Shown here: positions 1 through 12,069 of the stretch, one piece after another
Layout of the letters: each line of letters starts with the position of its first letter
How positions within the stretch are numbered: position 1 is the stretch's first letter
Notes under the pieces: model-generated
Database searches by the model: none
Told to the model about the DNA's origin: nothing
What the model saw: only the letters and a program-made list of their open reading frames with translations
Source of the DNA: Heterostelium album PN500
Taxonomy: Eukaryota; Evosea; Eumycetozoa; Acytosteliales; Acytosteliaceae
Length of the DNA: 64,000 nucleotides
Direction of reading: 5' to 3'
Assembly (NCBI RefSeq): GCF_000004825.1
Contig: NW_008805072.1
Span: forward strand, 936,435-1,000,434
Made by a program: the position numbers and the translations under genes

Positions 1-350
1 CTTGATTGTCTGGTTTCTGAAGATGGTGGAAACTATTCAGTTGGTCAAAGACAACTGAATGTGTTTGGCAAAGAGCATTGATCAGAAAATCAAAGATCAT
101 TGCATTGGATGAAAGCACAGCAGCGGTCGATCTTGAAACCGATGCAGTCATTCAAAAGAACATCAGAGAGGAATTCAAAGATTCAACAGTGATCACGATT
201 GCACATCGTCTCAACACAATTATTGATTATGACAAGATCGTTTTGATGAGTGAAGGAAGAGTCAAACAAGTGGGTAAACCATCTGAACTCATCGAATTGG
301 TCGAGAATTCTTCAGTTAAGCTAAATACAGATCAACAAGATCTGCTATAA
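1..350 (+). pseudogene. 3' end of an upstream ABCC (MRP-type) transporter copy
   Basis: This is the C-terminal half of a second nucleotide-binding domain (NBD2), cut by the window edge. It holds the remnant signature (SVGQRQL), Walker B (IIALDEST) and the H-loop (TIAHRLNT), and stops at 348-350. It is almost identical at the nucleotide level to the 3' end of the next gene (about 4467-4760), so the two are tandem duplicates or have been homogenised by gene conversion; the last ~20 residues differ. Compared with the neighbour there is one extra A near position 58 and one near 71, shifting the frame through the signature motif and creating a stop at 79-81. Walker B also reads DEST instead of DEAT. 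Either the copy is decaying or these are base-call errors; all four indels in this locus are single-base gains. Confidence 0.75.
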
Positions 351-723
351 TTCTCTAAATAAATATAAAAATCTATGATTTGAATATTATCTTTTATAAA
401 TTAAATTCCTAAAATATTATCTTTATTAATATTAAATAAATATAAATTAAATGATTTCTTAATACTAAATTAAATTCCTAAAAGAAACAAACGCAATTTA
501 AGATTTTTTTTAAACAAATCAAAAAAGTCGAAAACTAAAAGCTTCTATTTTACTTTTTTTTTCTCATTCTCTGAAATTCAAAAACGTTATCTTATCTTTT
601 TATCATATGATTACAAAGATGATTTCATGTTATATTCTCTTTCTAAATTGATCTGGTATTCAAAAAAGGTTTAAATAGGAAACGAAGATCTTTCAAACCA
701 AAATCAAATTCATTCTAATCAAA
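351..723. other. Spacer between tandem ABCC copies
   Basis: AT-rich DNA with no supported gene. It must carry the 3' signals of the first copy and the promoter of the second. T-runs and a slightly less AT-rich stretch at about 660-715 lie just before the start at 724. Confidence 0.6.
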
Positions 724-3700
724 ATGAGTGATACTCATAAAAAAATAAAAGATGAGAGTACCATTTCAAAAAATAAATACAAATCTAAAGTATGTCTATA
801 GTTTCCAAGATATAATTATTCACAATATTAATTTCTATTTATTTTAGTTTTTAGTGAACCCTGAAGAGAATGCAAGTAATTTTTCAATACTTACTTATAG
901 TTTTATGACACCATTATTGGCTATTGGTGTTAAGAAACCATTAGACTTTGAAGATATCTATCCACTCAAGGATAAGAGCAAGTCGGACTACTTGTTGGAG
1001 AATTTTGAAAACGTTTGGAATTCCAGAAAGAATGTCGGTTTCTTTCAAACAAAATTTTTGTTAAATACTTTAATAGCTTTGTTTGGAAGATCATTCTTTT
1101 GGGCCTTACTTTTTAAACTCTTTGGTGACCTGACATCATTTGTTTATCCATTAATGATTTACAAAATGGTAATTATAAAAAGTTAAATGAAAAAGATAAA
1201 ATTTCTAAATAGATTTTTTTTAGACAAACTATGTAATGGATCCTTCTGAATCGATATGGAATGGTCTATTTTATTCTACTATAATGATGATTTCTTACAT
1301 TTTCAATACAATTTGTAAAACTCATTGTGAATACCTTACTTTTATTGCCGGTAAAAGGATTGAATCTACTTTAACAAATGCAGTATATAAGAAATCTGTA
1401 AGTAATATATTTTTATTTCTTTATTAATATATTAATGTTTTTTATCTAGCTTTTAATTTCTCATACTGGTCAAAAAGATAAGGGAAGAGGAAATACTTTA
1501 AATCTGATATCAATGGATGTTGATTCCGCTGAAGGTGTATTCCAAAGCTTCCAGAATATCATATCAATGCCAATACAAACAATTATTTCACTCGTACTTT
1601 TATTCAATTTGTTATCATGGAGCGCTTTTGTTGGATTTGGTTCCCTACTGGTGTTTGTTCCACTAAATTTCTACACAACCAAGAAACAATATGCGATCGA
1701 TGATGAAGTAATGAACAAGAACGATAAAAGAATATCAAAGGTCTCTGAAGCTATCAATAGTATTAGAGTTTTAAAATTCTATGGTTGGATCAATATGATG
1801 TATGATAACATCATGCAACTCCGAATGGAAGAAGTGAAAGAGAAGAAAAAACAGAGTGCACTTTCAGCAGTTTTGTTTCTTTTTTGGAATTTGATTCCAG
1901 ATTTCGTTACTGTCTCAACTTTTTGTGCATATGCATTATTAGGAAATTCTTTAGATATGCCAACAATTTTAGCTGCCTTGTCTATATTTTTTAATTTAAG
2001 ATATCCTTTATCGTAAGTATCTAGTATATATCCTATTTGAAAACTATATATTAATCAAATCAAATTATAGAATGTTACCTCATTTATTTTCAAACATGTC
2101 AATGACAATGGTTTCAATAAAAAGATTAGAAACATTCTTAATGAACGAAGAGCTTGAAAAACCAAAGACAAATCTTTCTGGATCAACTGTTTATGGAGAT
2201 TCTGACCCTGATTTCGAATCAAAGAATCTAGCTGTTTCTATCCAAGAAGCAACTTTCCAATGGAGTTGTGTTAAAGTTGAAGATGAAGAAAATGAGAAAC
2301 AAGAAAAGAGTTCCTTTAAAAACTCAGAAGAAGATACTGAATCAACTCAGGAATCTACTGAAGAAGATCTTTTCGTGTTGAAGGATATCAATTTGGATGT
2401 CAGCATCGGAGAGTTGGCAGTGGTGATCGGACCAGTTGGAAGTGGAAAGAGCAGTTTACTTTCATCTCTGCTTGGTGATTTGAAATTGATCAGTGGGTGG
2501 TTGTGCACTCCAAGGAAACATTGCATATGTCAGTCAGTTGCCATGGATCATGAATGGTACACTTCGTGACAATATCTTGTTTGGAAAAGAATACGATCAA
2601 CAAAAGTATCAGAACATATTGGAAATATGTGAGTTAGTTCCTGATCTTAACACTCTCCCCAAAGGTGATCTTAGTGGCATTGGAGAGAAAGGAATCAATC
2701 TTTCAGGTGGTCAAAAACAAAGAGTGTGTATTGCTCGTGCATTGTATCATGATGCAGATATCTACCTTCTCGATGATCCATTGGCAGCACTGGATATTCA
2801 TGTGTGCACAAAAGATATTCAAGAATGCAATTCTCCCAATGATCCCAAAGAAGACAGTAATCTTGGTTTCTCATCAAATGTATCCATTGGAATTCTCAGA
2901 CAAGATTGTCACAATGAACAATGGTGTCATTGAAAACATTTGCAAATATGAAGAGATGTCAAGAGAAACATGGGAAGTTTATCAATTCCAAAACCAAAAT
3001 GCCAAGAATGATGAGGAAGAGGCTGAAGAGGACGACGAAGAAGATGAAGATGAAAGTGATGATGAAAGTGAAGAAGTATTTTTCCAAGATGAGAGAAACA
3101 TTGGAAAAGTATCATATAAACTCTATCTAGACTACTTTAAGCAAGTTGGTTTTGGATATTTAGCTCTCTCAACATTATTGGGAATACTATCTCCTTTTAT
3201 GTCAACCTATGGAAACTACTGGCTAACAAAATGGTCTGAAGAATGGCAACAAGAAGACCATTCTTCTCTCTTTTACTATTTGGGAATATATTTTCTTTTG
3301 TGCATCCTAATGTCAGCTTGTGTATTTGGTGTTTCTCTGGTCAACTCATTCTGTGGTTTAAATGCAAGTGAGAAATACCATACCAGAGCTTTGACAAAAG
3401 TATTGAATTCACCTATTCAATTCTTTGACCAAAATCTCTCTGGTCGTATTATCAACCGTTTCAGTAAGGATGTATCCAGCATGGACTCTTCCATTGCTAG
3501 CAATCTTGGAGATGCCAGGGATTCTCTCTTTAATTCATTATCTGTGATTATAGTGATAGCTATTGCATCACCGATTGTATTAGTTTTACTTATACCAATT
3601 GGAATTGCATTCCGTTATCTCTATAAATGGTTCTTAAACAATGCTCGTGAAATAGAAAGATTAAGATCTTTGGCACTCTCACCAGTATTGACACATTATT

Positions 3701-4788
3701 CAGAAACACTTACAGGTCAGAATATTATCAGAGCTTTCGGAGCACAGAAAAGATTCTTGGGAATGATGCAACAAAGAAAGGATCTTCATTCCTCATGTAG
3801 TCTGGCAGATGTTTTCATCTCTAATTGGGCATACTTTAGACTGGAAATGATATGTGTTCTTTTCATTGTTGGGGCAACACTCTCAGCAACATTCCTCAGA
3901 GGTCATGTCTCAGATGTGTTGATTGGACTGGCACTCAGCTACTCTATTTCATTGTCAAGCGATTTGAATTGGGCTTTCCTTCAACTAAGCTTTGTGGAGA
4001 CTGAGATGAACAGTGTCGAAAGATTACAACATTATTGCAACTTGAAAACTGAAAAAATTGAAGGTAAAAAGATGTCACCAAGTTGGCCAGAGAATGGAAG
4101 AATCAGATTCAAGAACTTCTCAATGAGATACAGACCAGAGCTGCCACCATCATTGAACGATATCAATCTTGAAATTGAAGCAGGTTCAAAAGTTGGAATC
4201 TGTGGAAGAACTGGTGCTGGAAAGAGTTCACTTCTCTTGGCATTGTTCAGATTGGTCGAAGCTGATTCTGGTCATATCGAAATTGACAATGAGAATATCG
4301 ATCAAGTTGCACTTCAAGATTTGAGAAGTAAGATGTCAATCATTCCACAAGATCCTGTTCTTTTTGCTGGAACTCTCAGATACAATTTGGATCCATTCGA
4401 TACCGCCACCGATGAAGAGCTGTGGGAAGTCATTGAACGTGTACATTTAAGTGATAAGATCAAATCACTTGATTGTCACGTCTCTGAAGATGGTGTAAAT
4501 TTCTCAGTTGGTCAAAGACAACTGATGTGTTTGGCAAGAGCATTGATCAGAAAATCAAAGATCATTGCATTGGATGAAGCAACAGCAGCGGTCGATCTTG
4601 AAACCGATGCAGTCATTCAAAAGACAATCAGAGAGGAATTCAAAGATTCAACAGTGATCACGATTGCACATCGTCTCAACACAATCATTGATTATGACAA
4701 GATCGTCTTGATGAGTGAAGGAAGAGTCAAACAAGTTGGTAAACCATCTGAACTCATCGAATTGGTAGAAGAAAAGTCTGAAATCTAA
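724..4788 (+). CDS. ABC transporter, subfamily C (MRP-like), with two frameshifts
   Basis: Full transporter of about 1,280 residues, expected to export conjugated organic anions across a membrane using ATP. Exons by splice signals: 724-789, 848-1168, 1224-1397, 1450-2012, 2071-4788. Order: N-terminal TMD1, NBD1 with Walker [12 protein letters not shown], signature LSGGQKQR and Walker [13 protein letters not shown], an acidic linker, TMD2, NBD2 with Walker [12 protein letters not shown], signature FSVGQRQL, Walker B IIALDEAT and H-loop TIAHRLNT. Start chosen because the first exon is in phase with the second. The last exon is broken twice: an extra G in the GGG run near 2494-2497 and an extra A in the AAAA run near 2809-2812. 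Both sit inside NBD1, whose protein motifs continue cleanly on either side, so consensus errors are as likely as real decay. It follows a partial tandem copy and converges with the RasGAP gene. Confidence 0.85.
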
Positions 4789-5091
4789 TAAATAATAAAA
4801 AGATAATTTTTAATTAATAATGAATTTTATTATAAATACATGTTAGGATGATAAATAATATTAAATATACTTATATAAGTTGAATTAAATATCTTTACAA
4901 ACTTATATAAGTTGGAAAAATGTATAAGTAAAATGAATGCCAAGTTGAATTAGACAGTCTATTCATTTACTTTTGACTGGTGTTGTAAAGTTGTTTTAGA
5001 GATTTAGATACAGGAAAGAATATGCATTGGATCTATCGTCATAGATCTATGATGATTGTAGACTAATGTTGTTGTTGTGTTGGTGTTTAGT
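4789..5091. other. Convergent 3' spacer
   Basis: AT-rich 303-bp gap between the 3' ends of the ABCC gene and the RasGAP gene. It holds a repeated ACTTATATAAGTTG-type motif (about 4869-4882 and 4901-4914), which contains the palindrome ACTTATATAAGT. I see no gene. Confidence 0.5.
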
Positions 5092-8015
5092 TTAGAGGTA
5101 ACCACTTTCTTCGGCAGCGAGTTTAAGATCACCTTCTTGGATATCGATGAGTTTCTGATACTTGTGAATTGCTTCGGTGAGCACTTCAAACAGTTGTTTA
5201 CCTTCGCCATCTCTACAAATGATTTTTCTCTTGTGTGGCTCAGACTTGTATTTCATCCAGACGATATCTTGATTCTCGAAATCCAAAGCTACTTCTTCGA
5301 TACCAGCAAAACTGTTTTCACTCTTGATCCTCTGTTGATCGAGATTGAGTAGTGAATCGATTGTCAACTTAAATATACGTTCTTGATGCTTGCCAGCGTT
5401 GTTCACTTTGATCACGCGATACTCTGTTGGAAGTGGTCCGCTGTGTCCAAACGACGACGGTTGGCTATTTGGGTATTTGGCCAAACCAACTTTGAATCCA
5501 GCCTCGAAAATATCCTGAATGATATGGTCACGCTCCAACTCGTGGTTACAAACATAACGTCTGACACCGTCCGACGAATTTCCTCCGGATTTTAGTGATA
5601 GGAATCCAATTGGTCCACGTGGCTTGTGGCTTTGTTGGGCAGGCGATGCAACTGAGCTGGTGCTGCTGGCGTTGTTAGTGGCGCCAGTGGTCATTCCACT
5701 TCCACCTCCACTTTTGAATTTCATGGAAATCTCAATGGAACCGAGTGCAGAAGCAATCTCTTCAATCTCATCGATACGCTTCTCATTCTGCACTCGCTTT
5801 GTCTTTGGATCGATGTTCAACAACGAATTGCTGGTGAACTTGATCAGTCGCTCCTGTCGTTTTCCCTTTGAGTTGACTTTGACAACACGATAACTCTTTG
5901 TAATGTAATCTTTACTTGTCTCTGGCAATGCTATATTCTCAGTGTCTATATAAGTGGTCAGCTGTTTCCAATTGTAAACTTCATGAATCTTTCTCTTTAG
6001 CTTTCTACTGGTGAATGCTCTCATAAAGTAAATTACAGCACGAGTATATGCAGATGGATGTACAATAAATAATTTATCAATATTCTTTTTATATCTAGAA
6101 GTAATTACAAATAAGTATATGAATCGAGATATAAAACTATAAAACCACATGTTTGTTGTTACTTACTTTCTTGAGAAAACTTCAGCTAATTTTGGAAGAT
6201 GAGTAAAAATGGCACGTTTCATTTCCGAGGAGATGTGACACCATGACATATCGACGATGAGGGTATACGATGATAGATTGACACATGAATCCATAACCTT
6301 GAAGATGTGTGCTATCAATGGATTAATGTTGTCAAACACCTCTGGCTTGACACGATTGACAATGAGGTAGAATACAGGTTTATCGTGCTTGTCGTTCGGT
6401 CCTTGGAAGAGGAATCTAGCACGTTCCAACATGAATGTAAAGTCATCGAAACCGGAATTCAAATTGCCGCTTGGCTGTTGATCGTATTCCTCTGTTTCTT
6501 TTTTCTTCTTTTCGATTTTCGTCTTTGGCGAAGGACCGAGATCCTTTAGGAGTTCGAGAATCCTCAGAGTGGCACGACACGAAACCGCCATCTTGATAGC
6601 AACCTTCTCACGGTAGAGATCCAATATACGGTGGAGATCAAAGAGATCGTGTATCTCGACGTGTCTGATGTATCCATCCCATGGAGTGGGTGCCTGTTGT
6701 AGCTGTGTAGCTGCGCCGCTTCCGTTGCTATTTGTCAGTTTTACAGTGGCTGCGGATTTATTGTTACCGCCATTTTGAATCGGTGAGAATGTAGAGGGTG
6801 TTGTAACCATCCACTTGGAGGTGGCAGCCGGTTGCTTTCCACCGGCACCAGTTGGTTTACACACAACAAATCCTTGTTGCATCGAGATTCCTTCGAGATC
6901 TGCCCATTTCTGAGTTGGACTGGTCGGATCCTTACAAATCATCTGGAAATACTTTGACATTTTCGGTTTATTATCTGTAACAATACTATTCATACATGTC
7001 ATAAACTCTTCTTTTCCACCAAATTCAACTCCATTCGATACATTCTATAAATAAATAATAACAAATAATTTATGAACCAATTAATATACTTGGGTGTTTA
7101 AACATAAATAAATTGTTAACAACTAACTTACTTGTAAAACCTTTGCCAATAAAACTAAATTTCTCTTTGCTCTTCTTGATGGTACAATATCGGATGCAAT
7201 CAATTTCGAATATTCGGGTGTTACGATTGCAGGTGAGAAGAAACGGAGCATGATAAAACCACCGACGAGCGGTGCAAGTGACTCTGGTGCATACTTGAGT
7301 GCCGACTCGGCGGTGTAGTCGGCGACTGCACGAATTTCACGTGGCATCTCCTCTACGACCTGAGGATCTGTGATACGGTCGATAAACATCTGTGACATCT
7401 CCAACAATGCCTGTCGGTTCTGCTGTAACTGTAGCTCAGGGTTGGTGATGGCCTGCTCGTAGCCGCTGTCTTCTTCGTTGTAGGTGGCCAGCTTTCTCGG
7501 GTCGATCTCCAATCGCAAATCCTTATCCTGAACGACACGAGTCACCAAATCGGAGAGCACATAACGCAGATAGTTGGCACCGATCAATCTTACGTATGCA
7601 CCCTCGATCTTATTGACGATGTTGTTTCCACGCAGAATCGAGCCTTCGCCCTCCGCCATCACCTTCGAAGTGAATTCATTGTAGATCAAATATTTTATCA
7701 ATGGCAATGTCTTGTTGGCTGCACTGAACAGATTGACTATTGTTTTTGCAAATGCATCGACCTCTGAAGAATCCAAAAGATTCGCCAAACCACATGTAAA
7801 TCTAAAAAACAACAAAAACACACCACGAATCAGTATCATCTATACTATTCATAGATTCGGTTTCGTGATGAATTCGAATCGATTTCAACTACTACTACTA
7901 CTTACTGTGTATCTTTTACCATTAGATCTACCAATTCACCATAGAGTGCCGTTGAATTGTTCCATGCAGTTCTTCTCCATACCAAAACTCTACCTTCACT
8001 GTTTCCACTATCCAT
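5092..8015 (-). CDS. nfaA: RasGAP with CRAL-TRIO and two PH-like repeats (neurofibromin-like)
   Basis: About 886 residues from four exons: 7906-8015, 7132-7801, 6167-7044, 5092-6094, all in phase. Residues ~40-290 are a RasGAP domain, ending in the conserved stretch around SPAIVTPE and the GKEEFM segment; this should accelerate GTP hydrolysis by Ras. Residues ~430-560 form a CRAL-TRIO/Sec14-like lipid-binding domain containing YLIVNR and LFIVHPSAY. The C-terminal third holds two related units of about 90 residues (YRVVKVNSKGKRQERLIKF and YRVIKVNNAGKHQERIFKL), probably PH-like. RasGAP plus Sec14 is the neurofibromin pattern; the short length fits dictyostelid NfaA, not the giant NF1/AxeB, so the symbol is a family-level assignment. 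Ser/Gly/Ala-rich linkers separate the domains. I expect action at the plasma membrane in macropinocytosis and chemotaxis, from knowledge of the family. Confidence 0.85.
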
Positions 8016-8911
8016 TATGTAATATATGTAACTTGTGAAATCAGATGTCTGATTGGATTTATATATAAACTATTTAAAAATAATTTTATTGAAAAACAAT
8101 CTTTTATGATCTTATCTTATCTTATCTTATTTGATTGTTCCTAAATCAAGTAAGTTGATTGAAATTTCAAATGTTGAAGTTTTTTTTTTTTTTTGAATAT
8201 AAACAAATAAAGAGGATTTATAAACAATTAAATATGTAAAGCATATCTCTTTATTTATAAAACAACACTAAATTTGAAATCTTTATAATAAAAAGAGAGA
8301 TGGAGCTGCCCTTTCCTTTCATCCAAAAAATGATCATTTTTTTGACAAAAAAATTTTTTGAAAAAAAAAAAAAATGATGATGTATACAATTTTGTCCCAA
8401 TTTTTGGATTTTTTTAGATCTAGATTATTCATTATTTTTAATTGAAAAGATGATGGTTCCTACAAAAAAATTAAAAAAAATTGTGATATTTATTTATCAA
8501 TTGAAACGGGTTTTTTGATGTTATTGCCTTTGCGTCAATTGCAAACATGTATTTTTTAAAATGTGTTATCTAAATTTTATTTGTTCTTTAAAGAAAGAGT
8601 ACTATTTTCATTTTCATTCTTTCACTTGTGGTTGTACATGTTTTACTTTTGGCTTTTTCTACATACTTTTATATTTGCTATTTTATTTGAAGTGTGAGAA
8701 AACTGCTTGTTGTTGTCATTGTTTTGTTTTTTTTTATGTACATCCCGATTTTATCCCAAAATGCAAACATTATTTTTTTACACTTTATAATAATCAATGT
8801 TTAAAGTTCCGACTCTTATTATTATTACATTTTTTAATATTTTAGTTTATTGGTTTTTTTTTATTTTAGTTTCAAAAAAATAAATAGATCGTCAACGTTG
8901 GTTTTTACAAC
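8016..8911. other. RasGAP promoter region and Rab 3' flank
   Basis: Almost 900 bp with no supported gene. It contains (CTTAT) repeats near 8108-8130, several A and T homopolymers, a perfect 14-bp palindrome AAAATGATCATTTT at 8327-8340 and a Phe/Cys/Leu-rich reading frame at 8561-8845 on the plus strand. I do not believe that frame is a gene: its composition is just what T-rich DNA gives. Confidence 0.5.
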
Positions 8912-9789
8912 TTAGCTACCACAACATGGTTTTCTTTGTTGTCCCTCACCACCGAGATTATCTATAGTGTTTTGGGTTGGTGTACTATTTATAATTCTAA
9001 ATATATAAAAAGAGTTTTTAATTGGTTAATTATATAATTTTATTGATTCTTTTTTTTTTTTTTTTTTTTGTTTTTACATACATATTTTGAATATCTTGAA
9101 CGATTGTATCAAATACAGCATTAACACCAACATTATCTTTTGCACTTGTCTCTAAAAATTTAATTCCCAATTCATCAGCCAAAGCCTATATTAAATTTAG
9201 TAGGTTTAATATAAAGTTATAAAAAGGTATTAATATCACGGAATATATTTAAAAGATGATTGATTCGTTCGTTCGTTCGTTCGTTCATACCTTTCCTTGT
9301 TCGTATGTAACTTTTCTTGATGGTAAATCAGATTTATTACCAACGAGAATCATGATCATTCCACCCATGGAGTAGTTATTGATGTCTTCGATCCAGTTTC
9401 TGCAACGATCGAATGATTTCGAATCGGTGATGTCGTAGACCACGATGACACCATGTGATCCACGATAGAATGTCTGTGTGATCGACTTGAATCTCTCTTG
9501 ACCTGCAGTGTCCCAGAGTTGCAGTTTGACAGTTTGTCCTGTCTCTTTGTTTCTGATTGTCTTTACATTGAAATCTACACCAAGAGTTGGTGCAAAGTGT
9601 GGTGTAAATGTATTATCTGTAAAACGAACTAAAATCGAACTCTTTCCTACAGCTGTCTCACCAACCAAAATAATTTTATATAATGTTTCTTCTCTAAATT
9701 TTATAATAATATCATTAACAAATAGTTAATAACCTTTTTTTTCTTTATTAATAAATAATAATAATATAATATAATACTTACTCTGACAT
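8912..9789 (-). CDS. Rab-family small GTPase
   Basis: About 199 residues from four exons: 9782-9789, 9291-9693, 9082-9185 and 8912-8996. All nucleotide-binding motifs are present: GETAVGKS (P-loop), switch I around FAPTLGVDF, WDTAGQE (switch II), NKSD and ETSAK. The protein ends in Cys-Cys-Gly-Ser, suited to double geranylgeranylation. Sequence around the effector region is Rab1/Rab8-like, so a role in vesicle traffic is expected, but I cannot name the subfamily. The first exon encodes only Met-Ser plus two bases, a common arrangement for dictyostelid Rab genes. Intron 2 (9186-9290) carries five TTCG units near 9264-9286. Confidence 0.9.
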
Positions 9790-10479
9790 ATTTTAGTTAT
9801 ATATATATATATATATATTTATAATATTTATATATTTAGCTAGCTTTTGTTTAGACTAATAATGATTAAAATAGTACAATGAAATAATATTGTATTGTAA
9901 AAAGTAAGCAAATAATATAATAAATAGATTGTATTGTATTAATTTGTTTTGTTTTTTAATCTATTATATAAAAAAATTCAAAAAAAAAAAAAATGTTTTG
10001 AGATTGATTTTAAAAATTTAAATTTAAATTTAAATAAAATATTATTATAAATAGATAAATAATAATGAGTGAATAAATTGTATAAATATGTGTTTTGTTT
10101 TGTTTTTAATTAATTATTGATAAATTTTTCGATTATATAAATAAATAGTGTGTTTTTAGTGTGTAAACAATTTTTTTCTTTTTTTTTTTTTTTGAACAAG
10201 AATCATTGATTTTGAATTGATAAGAAAAATTCAAATTTTCACCCCATATCCCCACATTCCAAGAGGTGCAAAATCAACCAGAGAAAATCAACCCTTTGTC
10301 GACCTGGGTTTAATATTCAACTAAATGTATTCGTTGACATCTTTATTGATTTCTTTTGAGCGGAAAATAAGAAAGAATTTAAATTTTTAAATTTAAAATG
10401 ATCATTTTTTTGTTAAATTACTTGTAAACGAAAGCAAGATAGAGAAATTGATTATCACGAGCTGATCTGTTTGTCTGAT
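9790..10479. other. Rab promoter region with a less AT-rich island
   Basis: Very AT-rich 690 bp. Around 10240-10345 the composition is clearly richer in G and C than its flanks. A palindrome AAAATGATCATTTT lies at 10395-10408. No reading frame of note. Confidence 0.5.
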
Positions 10480-12069
10480 CTATCCTTTTTTAACAATTGC
10501 TGAAGGTCTCTTCCAAATAAAGAATATCAAGAACATACCAACAGATAAAACTACAGTAACAATCTAAATAGATAAATAGATAGATTAAAACAAAACATAA
10601 TGATTAGTACTAATCATAGAGTGGTGGTATGAACAAATATAACAATCTAAAAGTAAACTTACTAAAGCAATTGGCCCGATTGGATCATAGAAAGGACCTC
10701 TTGTTTTTGTTAAGATGGCATGTCTTCTTCTTCGGAACATAAGGTATGAGTATATGAGGAATCCGAGGGCAATCACCCACAGTGAGACACCGGTGAACAG
10801 TGTAATGTTTTCAGTGCCAAAGAAAGTGATGATCGATGTACCGATCGCACCGAGTGAGAAAGTAAGTCCGACCCAACTCATCCATGTACGCTCGTTTGAG
10901 AAGAGTTTCGAATCGTCTTTCAACACCTTTCTCCATACTGGAACTTTGTTTCCATTTTTGCCGGCACCGCCACCATTCTTAAAGCCAATGGAGTGTTGCA
11001 GCTGTTGCAGTATCGGTTGTGTGCTATTGGGACTTTCCATCTCGAGAAACTCCTTTGGTATCTTGCCAATGCCATCTACACCACCGCCAGCAGCACTCGA
11101 TCGTATGACACCACCGGGTGGCAGTTGTCTCTTTTTAACATTTCCTTCTTTATCTTTATTTTTATTCTTCTTTGATAATTGAATGACAGAAGGTGGTTTT
11201 GGTAATAACAAATTATTATTATTGTTATTGTTGTTATTATTATTATTATCTAAATCACTTAAACCACCACCACCACCGGAATCACTTCCGGTAGTTTGTT
11301 GTTGTTCCTTTCTCTCTTCTTTTAGTTGTCTTTTCAATTCTTTCTTTAACTTTTTCTTTTCCTTCTTTTTCTTTTTCTTCTTCTTTTTCTCAGGATCATC
11401 AGCATTATCGTCATTATCATTGTCATCGTCATCATCACCATCACTTTGATTGTTATCTGAATCTTCAAGATCGCCTTTTGTATTGTTGTCGGTATCTGCA
11501 TCCCTTTCCTTTTCCTTTTTTTTCTTTTTCTTCTTTTCTTTTTCTTTTTCTTTTTCTATTTCACCTCCACTTCCACCCACTACCAAATCATTGTCCGATT
11601 CATCCATTATTCTGGCTTTAGGCGGAGAGATAACTTTATCAAGTGGAGGACTCGGTGATGTATAGTTGCTTGGTGTGAAGAGATTTGGTGAAGTCGGCTT
11701 CGATAGTTCCATGTTTGGATTGGTCACAGCAGGCGCAGATATAGAAGGAGAAGGTGTTTTATTGGGATTGACTGTTGGTGATGTGTCAATTGGCGACAGA
11801 GTCTTTTGAGGAGTTACACCAGTTACCGGTGAGACATACTGAGAGCTACCAGGTGATCGATATACACCACTTGTCAAAGGAGGTGGTGAAATATTATAAT
11901 GACCAACTGTTGGGGAATTACTACTACTACCTAAATTCTGAGGTGAATAGGTAGTTGGTGGTAATGGTGGTGTTTGTCTAAATTGTTGTTGTTGTTGTTG
12001 TTGTTGTGGTTGCTGCTGCTTATCATTATTATTGTTATTATTATTATTATTGTTATTATTATTATCCAT
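10480..12069 (-). CDS. VTC1-like DUF202 membrane protein with long disordered N-terminus
   Basis: About 496 residues from two exons (10663-12069, 10480-10563). Start taken at the Met before the Asn run; an upstream in-frame Met at 12123 would add a hydrophobic AT-derived stretch and looks wrong. Residues 1-~380 are low complexity: Asn and Gln runs, Pro/Ser/Thr-rich segments with repeated SP/TP motifs, then Lys/Glu/Asp-rich blocks. Residues ~385-496 are a compact DUF202 domain like yeast Vtc1: the SNERTWMSW segment followed by three predicted membrane helices, the last encoded by exon 2. In yeast Vtc1 belongs to the vacuolar polyphosphate polymerase complex. No SPX or catalytic TTM domain is visible, so a partner subunit would be needed if it acts the same way; polyphosphate handling in acidocalcisomes is inference. 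Confidence 0.8.

Noticed and set aside
8561-8845. 94-codon plus-strand frame rich in Phe, Leu, Tyr and Cys
   Set aside because: Composition is what T-rich DNA gives; no domain, start context or signal peptide, and it sits in a gap of homopolymers.
11183-11665. Plus-strand frames with Leu, Ser and Phe runs
   Set aside because: They are antisense to the Asn, Lys and Glu codon runs of the DUF202 gene.
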